A stretch of DNA of 64,000 nucleotides from Giesbergeria sp. (GTDB lineage Bacteria > Pseudomonadota > Gammaproteobacteria > Burkholderiales > Burkholderiaceae_C): positions 1 through 64,000 of the forward strand of contig JAGNYI010000012.1 in the NCBI GenBank assembly GCA_017985015.1, in the 5' to 3' direction. The stretch's first letter is position 1; the number at the start of each line of letters is the position of its first letter. Positions 1 to 9,400 of this stretch are shown piece by piece. Made by a program: the position numbers and the translations under genes. The notes beneath the pieces are model-generated. The model searched no databases, was not told the origin of the DNA, and saw nothing but the letters and a program-made list of their open reading frames with translations.

Positions 1-91
1 CACTTCACAATCATGATATTGCCACTACAGAAAATTACAAAACCTGCTTCTATGTGCTTGATTCAAATGAGACCGACATCGAGAAATCGGC
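1..91. other. Unidentified AT-rich flank at the gnd break
   Basis: This stretch is visibly richer in A and T than the rest of the window and joins the broken gnd gene. No complete reading frame or recognisable motif is present. It could be the end of a mobile element that continues to the left of the window, but no terminal repeat can be shown from what is visible. Confidence 0.3.
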
Positions 92-427
92 TCAAACCGC
101 GATTTGGTGTCGAACTCGGGGGCGCAGGTCGTCGTGGTAGTACGAATTGCCGCCGTCGATGACGGTGTCGCCGGGGCTGAGCAAGGGCGCCAGATCGTCC
201 AGCACGCCATCGACCACGGCGGCCGGCACCATGAGCCAGATGGCGCGCGGCAGGGTGAGGGCAGCGGCGAAACTTTGCAGCGTGGTGCTGCCCGTTGCGC
301 CCAGGTCCACCAGCCGCTGGACGGCCTCGGCACTTTGGTCGTGCACCACCAAGGCGTGCCCGCCGTGCAGCAAACGGGTGCTCATGCTGGCCCCCATGCG
401 TCCCAAACCAATCATTCCGAGCTGCAT
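92..427 (-). pseudogene. gnd: Truncated 6-phosphogluconate dehydrogenase (N-terminal fragment)
   Basis: The 111 residues begin with the NAD(P)-binding Rossmann motif GLGRMG at residues 7-12. They continue through LMVPAAVVD to IDGGNSYYHDDL near residue 100, all characteristic of decarboxylating 6-phosphogluconate dehydrogenase of the oxidative pentose phosphate/gluconate pathway. Homology stops right after HDDLRP and the frame ends eight residues later. A full enzyme needs about 200 more residues, including the catalytic helical domain, so this is a 3'-truncated gene and should be inactive. The sequence beyond the break (positions 1-91) is more AT-rich and unrelated, which suggests a recombination or insertion junction near position 105. 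Family identity is secure; the cause of the break is inferred. Confidence 0.8.
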
Positions 428-884
428 GCCATCGTCCTGTTCTTCCGCGTCGACTGGGTGTTTTCTACGCGTTCGCGGCTGTCGTCGGCACGGGAGGGTG
501 GGCAGTCAAACGTGGCAGCACCTGAGCGTGTGAATGTCCTGGTGCAGCGACGATGCTAGACCTTGCGCCGGGGCAAGGCTGTCGGTGAAGACCGACAGTG
601 GCATTGCGCAGGCCGATTTTTTTCGTCAACGCTCCCATCAACCCGTATCTGGTGGCTAGGCCCCTCGACTGGGCTGCTTGCGCGCCAGGTTCTGCGCCAG
701 CAGGCGGCGCAGGATTTCGTCATCCGGCATATTGAGCGCGTCGCCGTAGAACTATTGTTTCAATAGCTGGCTGGGCCACTCCCATAAGCGCTAGAGGCCG
801 ATTTCCCCCATATTTGTTAAGTTGCAGACTTGTCCGATGGGTCGGCTAAATTTTGACGAGTCATTGGATGGATAGCCAGGGCCG
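428..884. other. Gene-poor decayed stretch with a possible coding remnant
   Basis: No intact gene is seen here. On the minus strand, about positions 656-751 read FYGDALNMPDDEILRRLLAQ and onward to a TAG stop at 656-658. That looks like a genuine protein C-terminus, but it is preceded by an in-frame stop at 752-754, so it would be the 3' end of a lost gene. I do not recognise the parent family with confidence. Just beside it (about 750-798) lies a copy of the interspersed palindromic repeat described separately. The rest shows nothing recognisable. Confidence 0.35.
750..798. repeat. Interspersed palindromic repeat copy
   Basis: ACTATTGTTTCAATAGCTGG is followed by CCCATAAGCGCTAGAGGCCG. The second part matches the family core exactly. 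It lies between the decayed coding remnant and ccdB. Confidence 0.7.
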
Positions 885-1199
885 TCAATAGTCGCGCAGC
901 AGCATGTCGAGGGCGGTTTCCATTTCCAGCATTTGCGCTTTGGCGCTGTTGCAGCTTTGGCGCAATTCGGACTGCAGGAAAACGGCAATGCCCAGTGGGT
1001 GTAGGTGCACCGTTTGCTCGCCCACCGCGATGGCCGGGTTGAAGCGCTCGGTCATGCCGGGAAAGGCGCCGGGCCGGGCCAGCGGGACGCAGACGCGTTC
1101 AGCAAACTGGTAGAGCAGGTCGCTCTGGATTTCCAGCACAAAGGGGAAGTCGGCCCGGTCTGGCTCTATGGGGTTGGGGTAGATGTCGAATCGCGCCAC
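885..1199 (-). CDS. ccdB: CcdB-family toxin
   Basis: The 104-residue product starts MARFDIYPNP and matches the CcdB fold family (F-plasmid CcdB is 101 residues): an N-terminal strand, an FVLEIQSDLL segment, a V-PL turn, and a C-terminal helix ending in LLRDY. CcdB toxins poison DNA gyrase by trapping the GyrA-DNA complex. The start codon is GTG at 1199-1197, only 3 bases after the TAA of the upstream antitoxin gene, so translation is probably coupled. Antitoxin-first gene order is the usual type II arrangement. The toxin appears intact. The unusual antitoxin partner is discussed in its own entry. Confidence 0.85.
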   Translation of the reverse strand: MARFDIYPNPIEPDRADFPFVLEIQSDLLYQFAERVCVPLARPGAFPGMTERFNPAIAVGEQTVHLHPLGIAVFLQSELRQSCNSAKAQMLEMETALDMLLRDY

Positions 1200-1202
1200 G
1201 GC

Positions 1203-1493
1203 TTAAACGCCTTCGCTGCGCCAGCGGCGGACGCGCTGCGAATAGGGCTCGCGCTCTGCCGCCCATGTGTTGTACTGCGCGATCTCCCCGGCGTGCTGCT
1301 GAGCCCATTGGGCGGTGGAGGCATTGCGGGTGTCGTAGCGAGCGGGTTCTTCCTGCACCGAAGTTGTCAGGGGTACGACTTTGACCGGGCGCATCACGAT
1401 GCTGCCGTCCTCCTGCGTTTGCAGGTCAAAAAGCTGCCCTGCGTACTTCTTGCCCAGCGAGATTTGGCCGCTGGCGCCGACTTCTTTGAGCAT
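1203..1493 (-). CDS. Antitoxin with AbrB-like N-terminus and CcdA-like C-terminal tail
   Basis: The ATG at 1493 was chosen because AGGGA lies 7 bases upstream; in-frame ATGs at 1517 and further upstream lack such a site. The product has 96 residues. Residues 1-45 contain GQISLGKKYAGQ followed by an acidic turn and SIVMRPVKVVP, which resembles the swapped-hairpin AbrB/MazE DNA-binding fold and not the ribbon-helix-helix of classical CcdA. Residues 72-94 (EIAQYNTW...PYSQRVRRW) resemble the toxin-binding tail of F-plasmid CcdA (EVARFIE...SFADENRDW). It lies immediately upstream of ccdB, and its upstream region runs into the 3' end of mutS. It should neutralise CcdB and autoregulate the operon; this is inferred from position and the tail. 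Confidence 0.65.
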   Translation of the reverse strand: MLKEVGASGQISLGKKYAGQLFDLQTQEDGSIVMRPVKVVPLTTSVQEEPARYDTRNASTAQWAQQHAGEIAQYNTWAAEREPYSQRVRRWRSEGV

Positions 1494-1545
1494 GACGTGA
1501 TCCCTGTTAAACGTCATGCCATCATGCAGCATGAAAATTTGCTGG

Positions 1546-4215
1546 TCAAGATTTGGGCATTGCGCCCTTGAGCTGGTACAGCGCGTCGAGCGCCTCGCGC
1601 GGACTGAGCTTGTCGGGGTCGAGGGCGGCGAGGGCGGCTTCGACGCGGCTGGGCGCCAGCATTTCGGGCGCGGGCGGTGGGGCGAACAGGTCCACTTGCA
1701 ATGCCCCTTCACCGGCCCGCGCCTCCAGGGCTTCCAGCGCGTGGCGCGCATGGTTGAGCACGGCGGCGGGCATGCCGGCCAGTTTTGCAACCTGAATGCC
1801 GTAGCTGCGGCTGGCCGGGCCGGGGGCGATTTCGTGCAGGAAGACGATGTCGCTGCCCGATTCGGCCGCGCTCACATGCATGTTGACCGCGTGGCGCGCT
1901 TTGGCGGGCAGTTCGGTCAGCTCGAAGTAGTGCGTGGCAAACAGCGTGAAGGCGCGGGTCTTGTCGTGCAGTTGGGTGGCAATGCTGCCCGCCAGCGCCA
2001 GGCCGTCGAAGGTGCTGGTGCCGCGGCCGATTTCGTCCATCAGCACCAGGCTGTGCGGCGTGGCGGCGTGCAGGATTTGCGCGGCTTCAAGCATCTCCAG
2101 CATGAAGGTCGATTGCGCGTTGGCCAAATCATCCGCCGCACCGATGCGGGTGTGGATGGCGTCGATGGGCCCCAGGCGGCAACTCGCGGCGGGCACGTGG
2201 CTGCCGATGCTGGCCAGCAGGACGATTAACGCCACCTGGCGCATGTAGGTCGATTTGCCGCCCATGTTCGGGCCGGTGATGACCTGCATGCGCGTGTTGG
2301 CGTTGAGCCGCGTGCTGTTGGCGATGAAGGCGCCGCTCGACGTTTCCGCCAGGCGCGCTTCCACCACCGGGTGGCGGCCGGCTTCGATCTCGATGCAGGG
2401 CTCGGCCACAAACTGCGGCGCGCACCAGTTCAGGGTGAGCGAGCGCTCGGCCAGGCAACACAGCACGTCGAGCGTGGCCAGCGCCTCGGCCAGGCGGGCG
2501 AGCGCCGGCACGTGGGGCTGGAGCTGCGCCAGCACCTGGTCGTAGAGCCATTTCTCACGCGCAAGCGCCCGCTCGGAAGCCGACAGCGCCTTGTCTTCAA
2601 AGGCTTTGAGTTCGGGGGTGATGAAGCGCTCGGCGTTCTTTAAAGTCTGGCGGCGGCGGTAGTCGCCTGGCACTTTGCCGAGCTGGCTGCTGGTGACTTC
2701 AATATAGAAGCCGTGCACCTTGTTGAACTGCACGCGCAGGTTGGCGATGCCGCTGCGTTCGCGCTCGCGTGTTTCCAGGTCGAGCAGGAAGGCGTCGCAG
2801 TTGGTCTGGATGGCGCGCAGCTCGTCCAGATCGGCGTCGAAGCCGGTGGCGATGACACCGCCGTCCCGCACCAGCGCGGCGGGCTCTGGGGCAATGGCGC
2901 GCGCCAGCAGCGCGGTGCAGTCGCTGGGCGGCGTCAGCGCAGAAAAAATATAGGTCAAATAGGGCTCTAGCGCATACCCTGCTTGCGCTAGCAGCTCTGT
3001 TTTTTGTAGCGTCTGGCCCAGCGCCAGCAATTCGCGCGGGCGCACCTGGCCGAGGGCCACGCGGGCGGTAATGCGCTCCACATCGCACACGCCCTTGAGC
3101 GCGGCGCGCAGGCGCGTCCAGCTGCCGTCGCCGCCGTTACTGCCGTCGTTGCGCAAGGCGCTGGTGGCCGAGAGGCGCGCGCGGGCCGGGGCGCGGTCGC
3201 GCTCGGGCTCCAGCAGCCAGCGGCGCAGCAAGCGGCTGCCCATGCCGGTCATGCAGGTGTCGAGCAGGGAGAACAGCGTAGGCGCGTCGTCGCCGCGCAG
3301 CGTTTTGACGAGTTCGAGGTTGCGCCGGGTGCTGGCGGGCAGGTCGATCAGCTCGCTGCCCCGCTGCACGCGCAGGCTGTGGATGTGCGTGAGCGGCCGG
3401 CCCTGGGTGTGCTCGGCGTAGTGCAAGAGCGCAGCGGCAGCGGCGTGGGCCTCGTGCAGCTCGTTCGCGCCAAAGGCCTGCAGCGTCGCCACTTGCAGGT
3501 GCGCGAGCAGGGTGCGCTCGCCCAGCGCGGCGTCGAACTGCCAGTCCGGGCGCGGCGCCACGGGGCAGCCAAAAACGCCTTGCTGGCGCAGGGTTTTGAG
3601 GTGGTGCTCAAAGCGCTCGGTGACGCCGGCGCTGTAGATCAGCTCGCTGGGCCCAATGCGGGCCAGCCAGGCGGGCAGTTCGTCCAGCGCGCACTCGGCC
3701 AGCAGCACGCAGCCCTGCGTCACGCTCAGCCACGCCAGGCCGCAGCGTGCGCGCTTGCCGGCGTGCACGGCAAGCAGGGTGGATTCGACTTTGTCGGACA
3801 GCAGTTCGGTGTCGGTCAGCGTGCCGGGGGTCACCACGCGCACCACCTTGCGCTCCACCGGCCCCTTGGCCGTGGCCACGTCGCCCACCTGCTCGGCAAT
3901 GGCCACCGATTCGCCCATGCGGATGAGGCGTGCCAGGTAGTTCTCCAGCGCGTGAAAGGGCACGCCCGCCATCACCACGGGCTGGCCGGCCGACTGGCCG
4001 CGCTGGGTCAGCGTGATGTCGAGCAGGCGCGCGGACTTTTCGGCGTCGGCAAAAAAGACCTCGTAGAAATCGCCCATGCGGTAGAGCAGCAGCGTGTCGG
4101 GGTACCCGGCCTTGAGGGCGAGGTACTGCTGCATCATGGGGGTGTGAACCGGAGAATCAAATTTGTCCATATAAATCGATAAATTGAGTTCAACCACCGG
4201 ATCGGATTGGGACAA
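1546..4215 (-). CDS. mutS: DNA mismatch repair protein MutS
   Basis: The 889-residue protein binds mismatched DNA and starts methyl-directed or strand-directed repair with MutL. GDFYE at residues 48-52 carries the Phe-X-Glu mismatch-reading motif. The ATPase has Walker A GPNMGGKS near residues 645-655 and Walker [17 protein letters not shown] near 726. Length is slightly above the E. coli protein (853). Part of the excess is a 20-25 residue segment around residues 402-425 ([15 protein letters not shown]) that coincides with an in-frame copy of the interspersed repeat. MSQSDP at 4215 is used as start; MDKFDSP, 15 codons in, is a possible alternative. The gene's end lies about 50 bases from the antitoxin start. 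Confidence 0.97.
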   Translation of the reverse strand: MSQSDPVVELNLSIYMDKFDSPVHTPMMQQYLALKAGYPDTLLLYRMGDFYEVFFADAEKSARLLDITLTQRGQSAGQPVVMAGVPFHALENYLARLIRMGESVAIAEQVGDVATAKGPVERKVVRVVTPGTLTDTELLSDKVESTLLAVHAGKRARCGLAWLSVTQGCVLLAECALDELPAWLARIGPSELIYSAGVTERFEHHLKTLRQQGVFGCPVAPRPDWQFDAALGERTLLAHLQVATLQAFGANELHEAHAAAAALLHYAEHTQGRPLTHIHSLRVQRGSELIDLPASTRRNLELVKTLRGDDAPTLFSLLDTCMTGMGSRLLRRWLLEPERDRAPARARLSATSALRNDGSNGGDGSWTRLRAALKGVCDVERITARVALGQVRPRELLALGQTLQKTELLAQAGYALEPYLTYIFSALTPPSDCTALLARAIAPEPAALVRDGGVIATGFDADLDELRAIQTNCDAFLLDLETRERERSGIANLRVQFNKVHGFYIEVTSSQLGKVPGDYRRRQTLKNAERFITPELKAFEDKALSASERALAREKWLYDQVLAQLQPHVPALARLAEALATLDVLCCLAERSLTLNWCAPQFVAEPCIEIEAGRHPVVEARLAETSSGAFIANSTRLNANTRMQVITGPNMGGKSTYMRQVALIVLLASIGSHVPAASCRLGPIDAIHTRIGAADDLANAQSTFMLEMLEAAQILHAATPHSLVLMDEIGRGTSTFDGLALAGSIATQLHDKTRAFTLFATHYFELTELPAKARHAVNMHVSAAESGSDIVFLHEIAPGPASRSYGIQVAKLAGMPAAVLNHARHALEALEARAGEGALQVDLFAPPPAPEMLAPSRVEAALAALDPDKLSPREALDALYQLKGAMPKS
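2938..3008. repeat. Interspersed palindromic repeat inside mutS (in frame)
   Basis: It has the core GGCTCTAGCGC...GCGCTAGCAGCT flanked by A-rich and T-rich ends, the reverse orientation of the family consensus AGCGCTTAT-n-ATAAGCGCTAGAGGC. It keeps the mutS frame open and adds an extra loop to the protein. Confidence 0.65.
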
Positions 4216-4368
4216 ATCTGGGCATTCTCAGTGTATTTTGCCAGCCCTCCCAGACAGACTCCTGCGCTCTGGGAAGACTGCGCGCCTGTCCAAATGATGG
4301 AGCGTCCAAGCATGAGCTGGATTAGGTCGTGCGCGATGTCCTGCAGAGGCGGTTCGAAAAACCGGTGA

Positions 4369-4438
4369 TTCGCTGAACAGCGAAAGTTAATTATTTATCA
4401 AATATTCGATATAATGTTATTATTCGCTGGACAGGGAA
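4369..4438 (+). promoter_or_regulatory. Promoter and paired palindromic operators of the AbiEi-like operon
   Basis: A perfect palindrome TTCGCTGAACAGCGAA (4369-4384) and a close copy TTCGCTGGACAGGGAA (4423-4438) flank a 38-base AT-rich stretch. That stretch contains TATAAT at 4410-4415 as a likely -10 box with a weak -35 near 4386. Flanking inverted repeats fit the known negative autoregulation of AbiE-type operons by the antitoxin. The repeats are seen directly; binding by the encoded regulator is inferred. Confidence 0.65.
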
Positions 4439-4449
4439 TAACCAGTATC

Positions 4450-5529
4450 ATGACTGAATTGACCGTCGCTGAACGAGCTCTGTTGGAGCGGTTCCTGGAA
4501 GCACTCCGGGAGCTGCCGGAGGTGCGCGCCGAGATGGATGTGCGGGAGGCAACCCCGACGGTGTCCTGCAAAGTCGATGCCGAGATTCATCTTGACGTCG
4601 CCGGAAAGGCGATCGTCCTGCTGGTCGAGGTAAAAAAGACCGCGTATCCCCGGGACGTGCGCCAAGTGCTGTGGCAGTTCAAGGCGCTGCGTCAGGCATC
4701 CCCGCCCGAGGTTCAGCTTCTGCTGGTTGCCGAGTCCCTTTCTCCGGGCGCGAAGGACTTGCTCAAGTCGGAGCGCGTTGGCTACTACGACAGTGGCGGT
4801 AGCCTGTTCCTCGCGGCCTCGGGGGCCTACGTGTACATCGACAGACCGCCACCGAAGAGGCTTGAGAAATCGGTGCGGTCGCTGTTTTCCGGGCGCCGCG
4901 CGCAGGTGCTGCAGGCGCTGCTTATTCATCATCAGGACTGGTTCGGCGTTACTGAGGTGGCAGAACGGGCGCAGGTCGCGCCGTCCACCGTTTCCGATGT
5001 ACTGGGCGAACTGGAGCGGTTCGATTGGCTCGAGTCTCGCGGGCAGGGGCCGGGCAAGGAGCGCCACCTGCGCGAGCCAGGTGAGTTGCTTGACGCGTGG
5101 GCCCGGCAGCTCGGTGGATCAACCGCGCCAGTACTGCGCCGCTATTACGTGCCCGGTCTGAAATCCGATGCCTTGCTGCAGCGTCTGGGCGAAGTCCTCG
5201 CTGCGCATGAGGTCGGCTATGCGGTGAGCTACGAGGCCGCCGCGCAGCGCTTTGCACCGTTTCTGTCCGGTATTTCGCAGGTGCGCACGCGGCTGTTGCC
5301 AGGAACGGGTGCCGACGCCGCGCTGGCGGAACTCGATGCCCGCGTCGTCACCGAGGGCGCGAACCTCGCCATCATCGAGACCAAATCCACGGGAGAACTG
5401 TTGTTCCGTGAGCAGGTTGATGGCGTATGGTTGGCGAGCCCAGTGCAGGTCTACCTCGACCTGTTGCGGGGGGAAGGTCGTGCCAAAGAGATGGCTGAGC
5501 ACTTGCGGCGGGAAATGATGGGTTTCTGA
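4450..5529 (+). CDS. AbiEi-like antitoxin/transcriptional regulator (nuclease-fold plus winged helix)
   Basis: The chosen ATG at 4450 gives 359 residues; an in-frame ATG at 4414 overlaps the probable -10 box, so it was rejected. Residues about 35-80 contain DAEIHLD...LLVEVKKT, reminiscent of a restriction-endonuclease-like core (acidic residue, then E-x-K). Residues about 145-205 form a winged helix (ALLIHHQDWFGVTEVAERAQ, then APSTVSDVLGELERFDWLES). The C-terminal region ends in SPVQVYLDLLRGEGRAKEMAEHL, typical of proteins named type IV toxin-antitoxin AbiEi family. It probably represses its own operon through the flanking palindromes. Its stop overlaps the next start (TGATG), so the two genes are coupled. 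It could be a plain DNA-binding regulator rather than an antitoxin. Confidence 0.72.
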   Translation: MTELTVAERALLERFLEALRELPEVRAEMDVREATPTVSCKVDAEIHLDVAGKAIVLLVEVKKTAYPRDVRQVLWQFKALRQASPPEVQLLLVAESLSPGAKDLLKSERVGYYDSGGSLFLAASGAYVYIDRPPPKRLEKSVRSLFSGRRAQVLQALLIHHQDWFGVTEVAERAQVAPSTVSDVLGELERFDWLESRGQGPGKERHLREPGELLDAWARQLGGSTAPVLRRYYVPGLKSDALLQRLGEVLAAHEVGYAVSYEAAAQRFAPFLSGISQVRTRLLPGTGADAALAELDARVVTEGANLAIIETKSTGELLFREQVDGVWLASPVQVYLDLLRGEGRAKEMAEHLRREMMGF

Positions 5530-6425
5530 TGGCCAAGCCCGCAACGTTCGATGGCTACAGCGATCAGTACACCAGTGACTGTGAACGTGTCCTCGTGACG
5601 CTGCTGCGCGGGTTGGGGCCATGGAAGGACTCGGTCTACCTGGTCGGCGGGCTCACACCACGTTATCTGGTGAAGGCACGGCCTCCTGTCGTGCCGGCAC
5701 ACGCAGGCACGATGGACGTCGACATCGTGATCGATCTGCAGATTCTGGCCAACACGGACGCTTATCACACGCTCGAAGAGAATCTGAAGAAGATGGGCTT
5801 CGAGCGTGCCGAGAACGACAGGCAGCAAAAGCTTTCCTGGCGTTGGCAGGCCCGCACCGAGCATGGAGCGCTCATGGTGCTCGAGTTTCTGGCGGACGCG
5901 CCGGAGATCGCTGGAGGCCGGGTGCAACCGTTGCCGACCAGCGGGACGATCTCGGCCATCAACATTCCCCACTCGTCGATCGTGTTCGACCTGTATGAAG
6001 TCACCGAGATCGAGGCAGAACTGCTGGGCGGCGACGGGATCGCCGTTGAAAAGATCAAGCATGCCAACCTGATCAGCTTTTCATGCTTGAAGGCATTTGC
6101 GTTCGACCAGCGTTTCGAGCGCAAGGATGCGCATGACCTGATCTATTGCCTGGAGCATGCCGCTGGAGGTGCTGATGCGGTGGCGCGGGCGTTTCGCCAA
6201 GCGCTTGACGGCAAGCACAGCGATGTTGTGAAAAACGCGCTGGACCTGTTGCGTGTCCGATTTGCGCAGGTTGGAGAGACCGAGGGTTACCGTAAGGACG
6301 GTCCGGTTGCGGTGGCCAAGTTTGAGTTGGGCGAAGGCGATGAGCCTGAGCAGCGAGAGGCGAGGGCGTTGCGGCAGCGCGAGGCCAGTGACATCATTGC
6401 GCAGATACTGTCTCGTATTGACTGA
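5529..6425 (+). CDS. Nucleotidyltransferase, AbiEii-like candidate toxin
   Basis: The 298-residue protein has the signature of the DNA polymerase beta-like nucleotidyltransferase superfamily: YLVGGLTPRYL at residues 37-47 followed by MDVDIVID at 62-69, giving a GG and a DxD metal-binding pair. AbiEii toxins share this fold and use nucleotides to modify their RNA targets. Coupling to an AbiEi-like gene by a TGATG overlap makes the AbiE assignment likely. However, the N-terminus does not look like classical lactococcal AbiEii, so it may be a divergent subgroup. The next gene follows after 10 bases. Intact as far as can be seen. Confidence 0.68.
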   Translation: MAKPATFDGYSDQYTSDCERVLVTLLRGLGPWKDSVYLVGGLTPRYLVKARPPVVPAHAGTMDVDIVIDLQILANTDAYHTLEENLKKMGFERAENDRQQKLSWRWQARTEHGALMVLEFLADAPEIAGGRVQPLPTSGTISAINIPHSSIVFDLYEVTEIEAELLGGDGIAVEKIKHANLISFSCLKAFAFDQRFERKDAHDLIYCLEHAAGGADAVARAFRQALDGKHSDVVKNALDLLRVRFAQVGETEGYRKDGPVAVAKFELGEGDEPEQREARALRQREASDIIAQILSRID

Positions 6426-6435
6426 TGGGAAGAAC

Positions 6436-9400
6436 ATGGTGACGCTCCCGGACGGCCGATACGACTTGCTGCTGACTGAGCGGCTAATTTCCAATCTGGA
6501 CCTCGAACGGGCCGACGTGGCTGCGTTGGGCGGCGAGAGGTTTGAGCTTCTGCTCGACGTTCTGACCCGACAACTTTCAAATGCGCTCGAGGACGCTGAG
6601 GTCAAAGGCTTTGCCTCAGCCGCACGTCAGGTCGAGATCGTCAACGCCTTGCTCGGGTTGTTGCGCCAGCGACAGCAGGCGGCTCGACCGGGAGCCACGG
6701 ACCTTGTTGACCTGATCGCTACGCCACCGCAAGTCCTGCGATCAATTCAGCGGGGCAGGCAGTTCCCTGAGGCGCCAGAACTCGGCCTGGCGGTGCCCTG
6801 GCTTTTCACCGCGGGTAAGGGATCTCCCTCGCTCCTGCAGGAAATCCGCAAGGAGCTGGCTTCGGCAGACCGAGTGGATATATTGGTGAGTTTCATTACC
6901 GTGTCCGGGGTTCGCAAGCTGCACGACGTGCTTCAACGGATCACGGCGCGAAGCGGTCGTGGCGATGTGGCCACTCGGTTGCGCATCCTGACCACGACCT
7001 ACACCGGTGCAACGGAGGCGCGTGCCTTGGATGAGCTGGCGCGACTGCCCGACTGCGAAGTGCGCGTGTCGCTTGATGGCCGGCGTACCAGGCTGCATGC
7101 AAAGGCTTGGTTGTTCCATCGCCGCAGCGGATTCGGATCCGCCTACGTCGGCAGCGCCAATTTGTCGGGCGCTGCGCTCACCGGCGGTCTCGAATGGACA
7201 GTGAAGCTGACGCAGCGGGCTCAACAGGCTCTCTTTGATCGCGCTGCCGCCCACTTCGAAACCCTGTGGGCGGACAGCGAGTTCCAACGCTACGACCCTA
7301 ACGACCCGAGCCATCGTCGGGCGCTGGCTGAGGCTTTGGGCCGGGAGTCCTTCGGTAGCGATGGGCCGGTCACAGTGGCGTTTTTCGACCTGCAGCCCAA
7401 GACTTACCAGCAAGACATGCTGGAGCAATTGACCACGGAGCGGGCGCATGGACGGCGACGTAACCTGCTCGTGGCGGCTACTGGTACTGGTAAGACCGTT
7501 GTGGCCGCATTCGACTATCGCCGCACATGCGCCGCCGAAGGCGGCCGTCCTCGGCTGCTGTTCGTTGCCCACCGCGAGGAAATCTTGCGCCAAGCGCTGC
7601 GAACCTACCGAGAAGTCTTGCGTGATCCGGAGTTTGGCGAACTGCTGGCGGGCGGCAAGGAGCCCGAGCGGTATGACCACCTCTTTGCCACAATCGACAG
7701 CATCACCAGCCGCAACTTGGTCAATCGGCTCGGTACCGTGCACTGGCACACCGTGGTGGTGGACGAATGCCACCGGCTGGCCGCAGATCGCTTCCAAGCG
7801 TTCGTGACCCACATAAGCCCTCGAATCTTGCTGGGTCTAACCGCCACGCCCGAGCGCAGCGACGGCCAGCCAATCGCCCCGTACTTCGACGCTCGCCCAG
7901 ATGGCGCGCCTGCCGTGGAGATGCGACTGTGGCATGCGCTGGACCTGCAACTGCTGGCCCCGTTCGAGTACTACGCCTGCGACGATGCCACCGATTTCTC
8001 GTCCGTGCCGTGGAACCGGCCGGGCGAGCGGGACGCCATTGACCAACTCGTGACCGGCAACGACATCCGAGCACGGCTGGTGGTGAACGAGTGGCGGCGG
8101 CTCGCTTCGGATGCCCGCCGCAGCCGTGCCCTGGTCTTCTGCGTGTCTATTAGTCATGCGCAGTTCATGGCTGATTGGCTCAATCGCGCGGGCTTGCCGG
8201 CAGCCTGCGTCGTCGGGGAAACGCCTGCCGAAGAACGCCGGCGCGCACCGCAACGCCTGGCCAGCGGTGAGTTATCCGCTCTGGTCACCGTCGATCTCTA
8301 CAACGAAGGGGTGGACCTCCCGGCTGTGGATACCCTGCTGTTATTGCGGCCCACGCAAAGCCCGGTGCTGTTCCAACAGCAAATCGGGCGCGGACTCCGG
8401 CTGGCGCCCGGCAAGGAGAGTTGCCTGGTGCTGGATTTCGTCGGTCAGCACCGAGCCGACTTTCGGTTCGACCGCTTGCTGTCAAGCCTGACCGGCCTGT
8501 CGCGACGCGAGCTGTTGTCAGGTGTCGAGAGCGGCTTTGGCAGTCTGCCGCCGGGCTGCCACATCCATCTGCAGCGCCAGACGCGCGAGCAGGTGCTGCA
8601 GGGGTTGCGGACACTGACAGCCCAAAACTGGCGCCGCATGAAGACCGAACTGCAAGCCCACGTGGCACTGCGCGGCCGCGCCTCGGTCAGCCTCGCTGGC
8701 TTTCTCCACGACCAGGCCTTGGAACTGGAAGATGTGTATCGTGCTTCAAACGGATCTGGGCGAAGCGGGTGGACCAACCTGAAGCGCGAAGCCGGCTTGA
8801 TCGTCGCGGAACCAGGGACCGAGGAGGAGTACTTTAGCCGGCGCTTTGCTGGGTTGCTGCACGTGGATGATTCGTGTCGTCTGGATGCCATCGGATCCGT
8901 GGCCCGCGACTGGGTAGAGGCACGGCAGGAGGCCAGCAAAGCGTCGACCACAGTGCAGATGCTGGCGTATCAGATTGACGGCAGATATGACCAGAAAGGC
9001 AGTGCAGGGGCGTTCGTGGATCGGCTGCATGGTCAACAAGGCATCGCCGACGAATTGCGCGAACTCGCTGCATTGCTCCAGGCACGAACGACTCTGCCAG
9101 CAATGCCCCTGCCAGGCATGGAGGACACACCACTCGTCTTGCACGCCAGCTACGGCATTCGCGAGGTGTTGACGGCGGTGGGCTGGCTCACTGCCAATCG
9201 ACGGAACCCCTTCCAAGCGGGTGTGCTGGCCCTACCTGCCCGGCGAACGGAGCTACTCTTCGTTACTCTGGACAAGAGCGAGGGTTACCACGATCGCATC
9301 GCTTACCACGACTACGCGATCAGTGCCGAACGATTCCACTGGCAGACCCAGAACAGCGCCGGGCCAGATACGCTCGCCGGCCGGCGCTATCTCCATAGCG

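Noticed and set aside
6253-6435. Earlier in-frame start for the PLD-helicase gene
   Set aside because: It would overlap the nucleotidyltransferase gene by more than 170 bases; ATG at 6436 has a good ribosome site and a 10-base gap.
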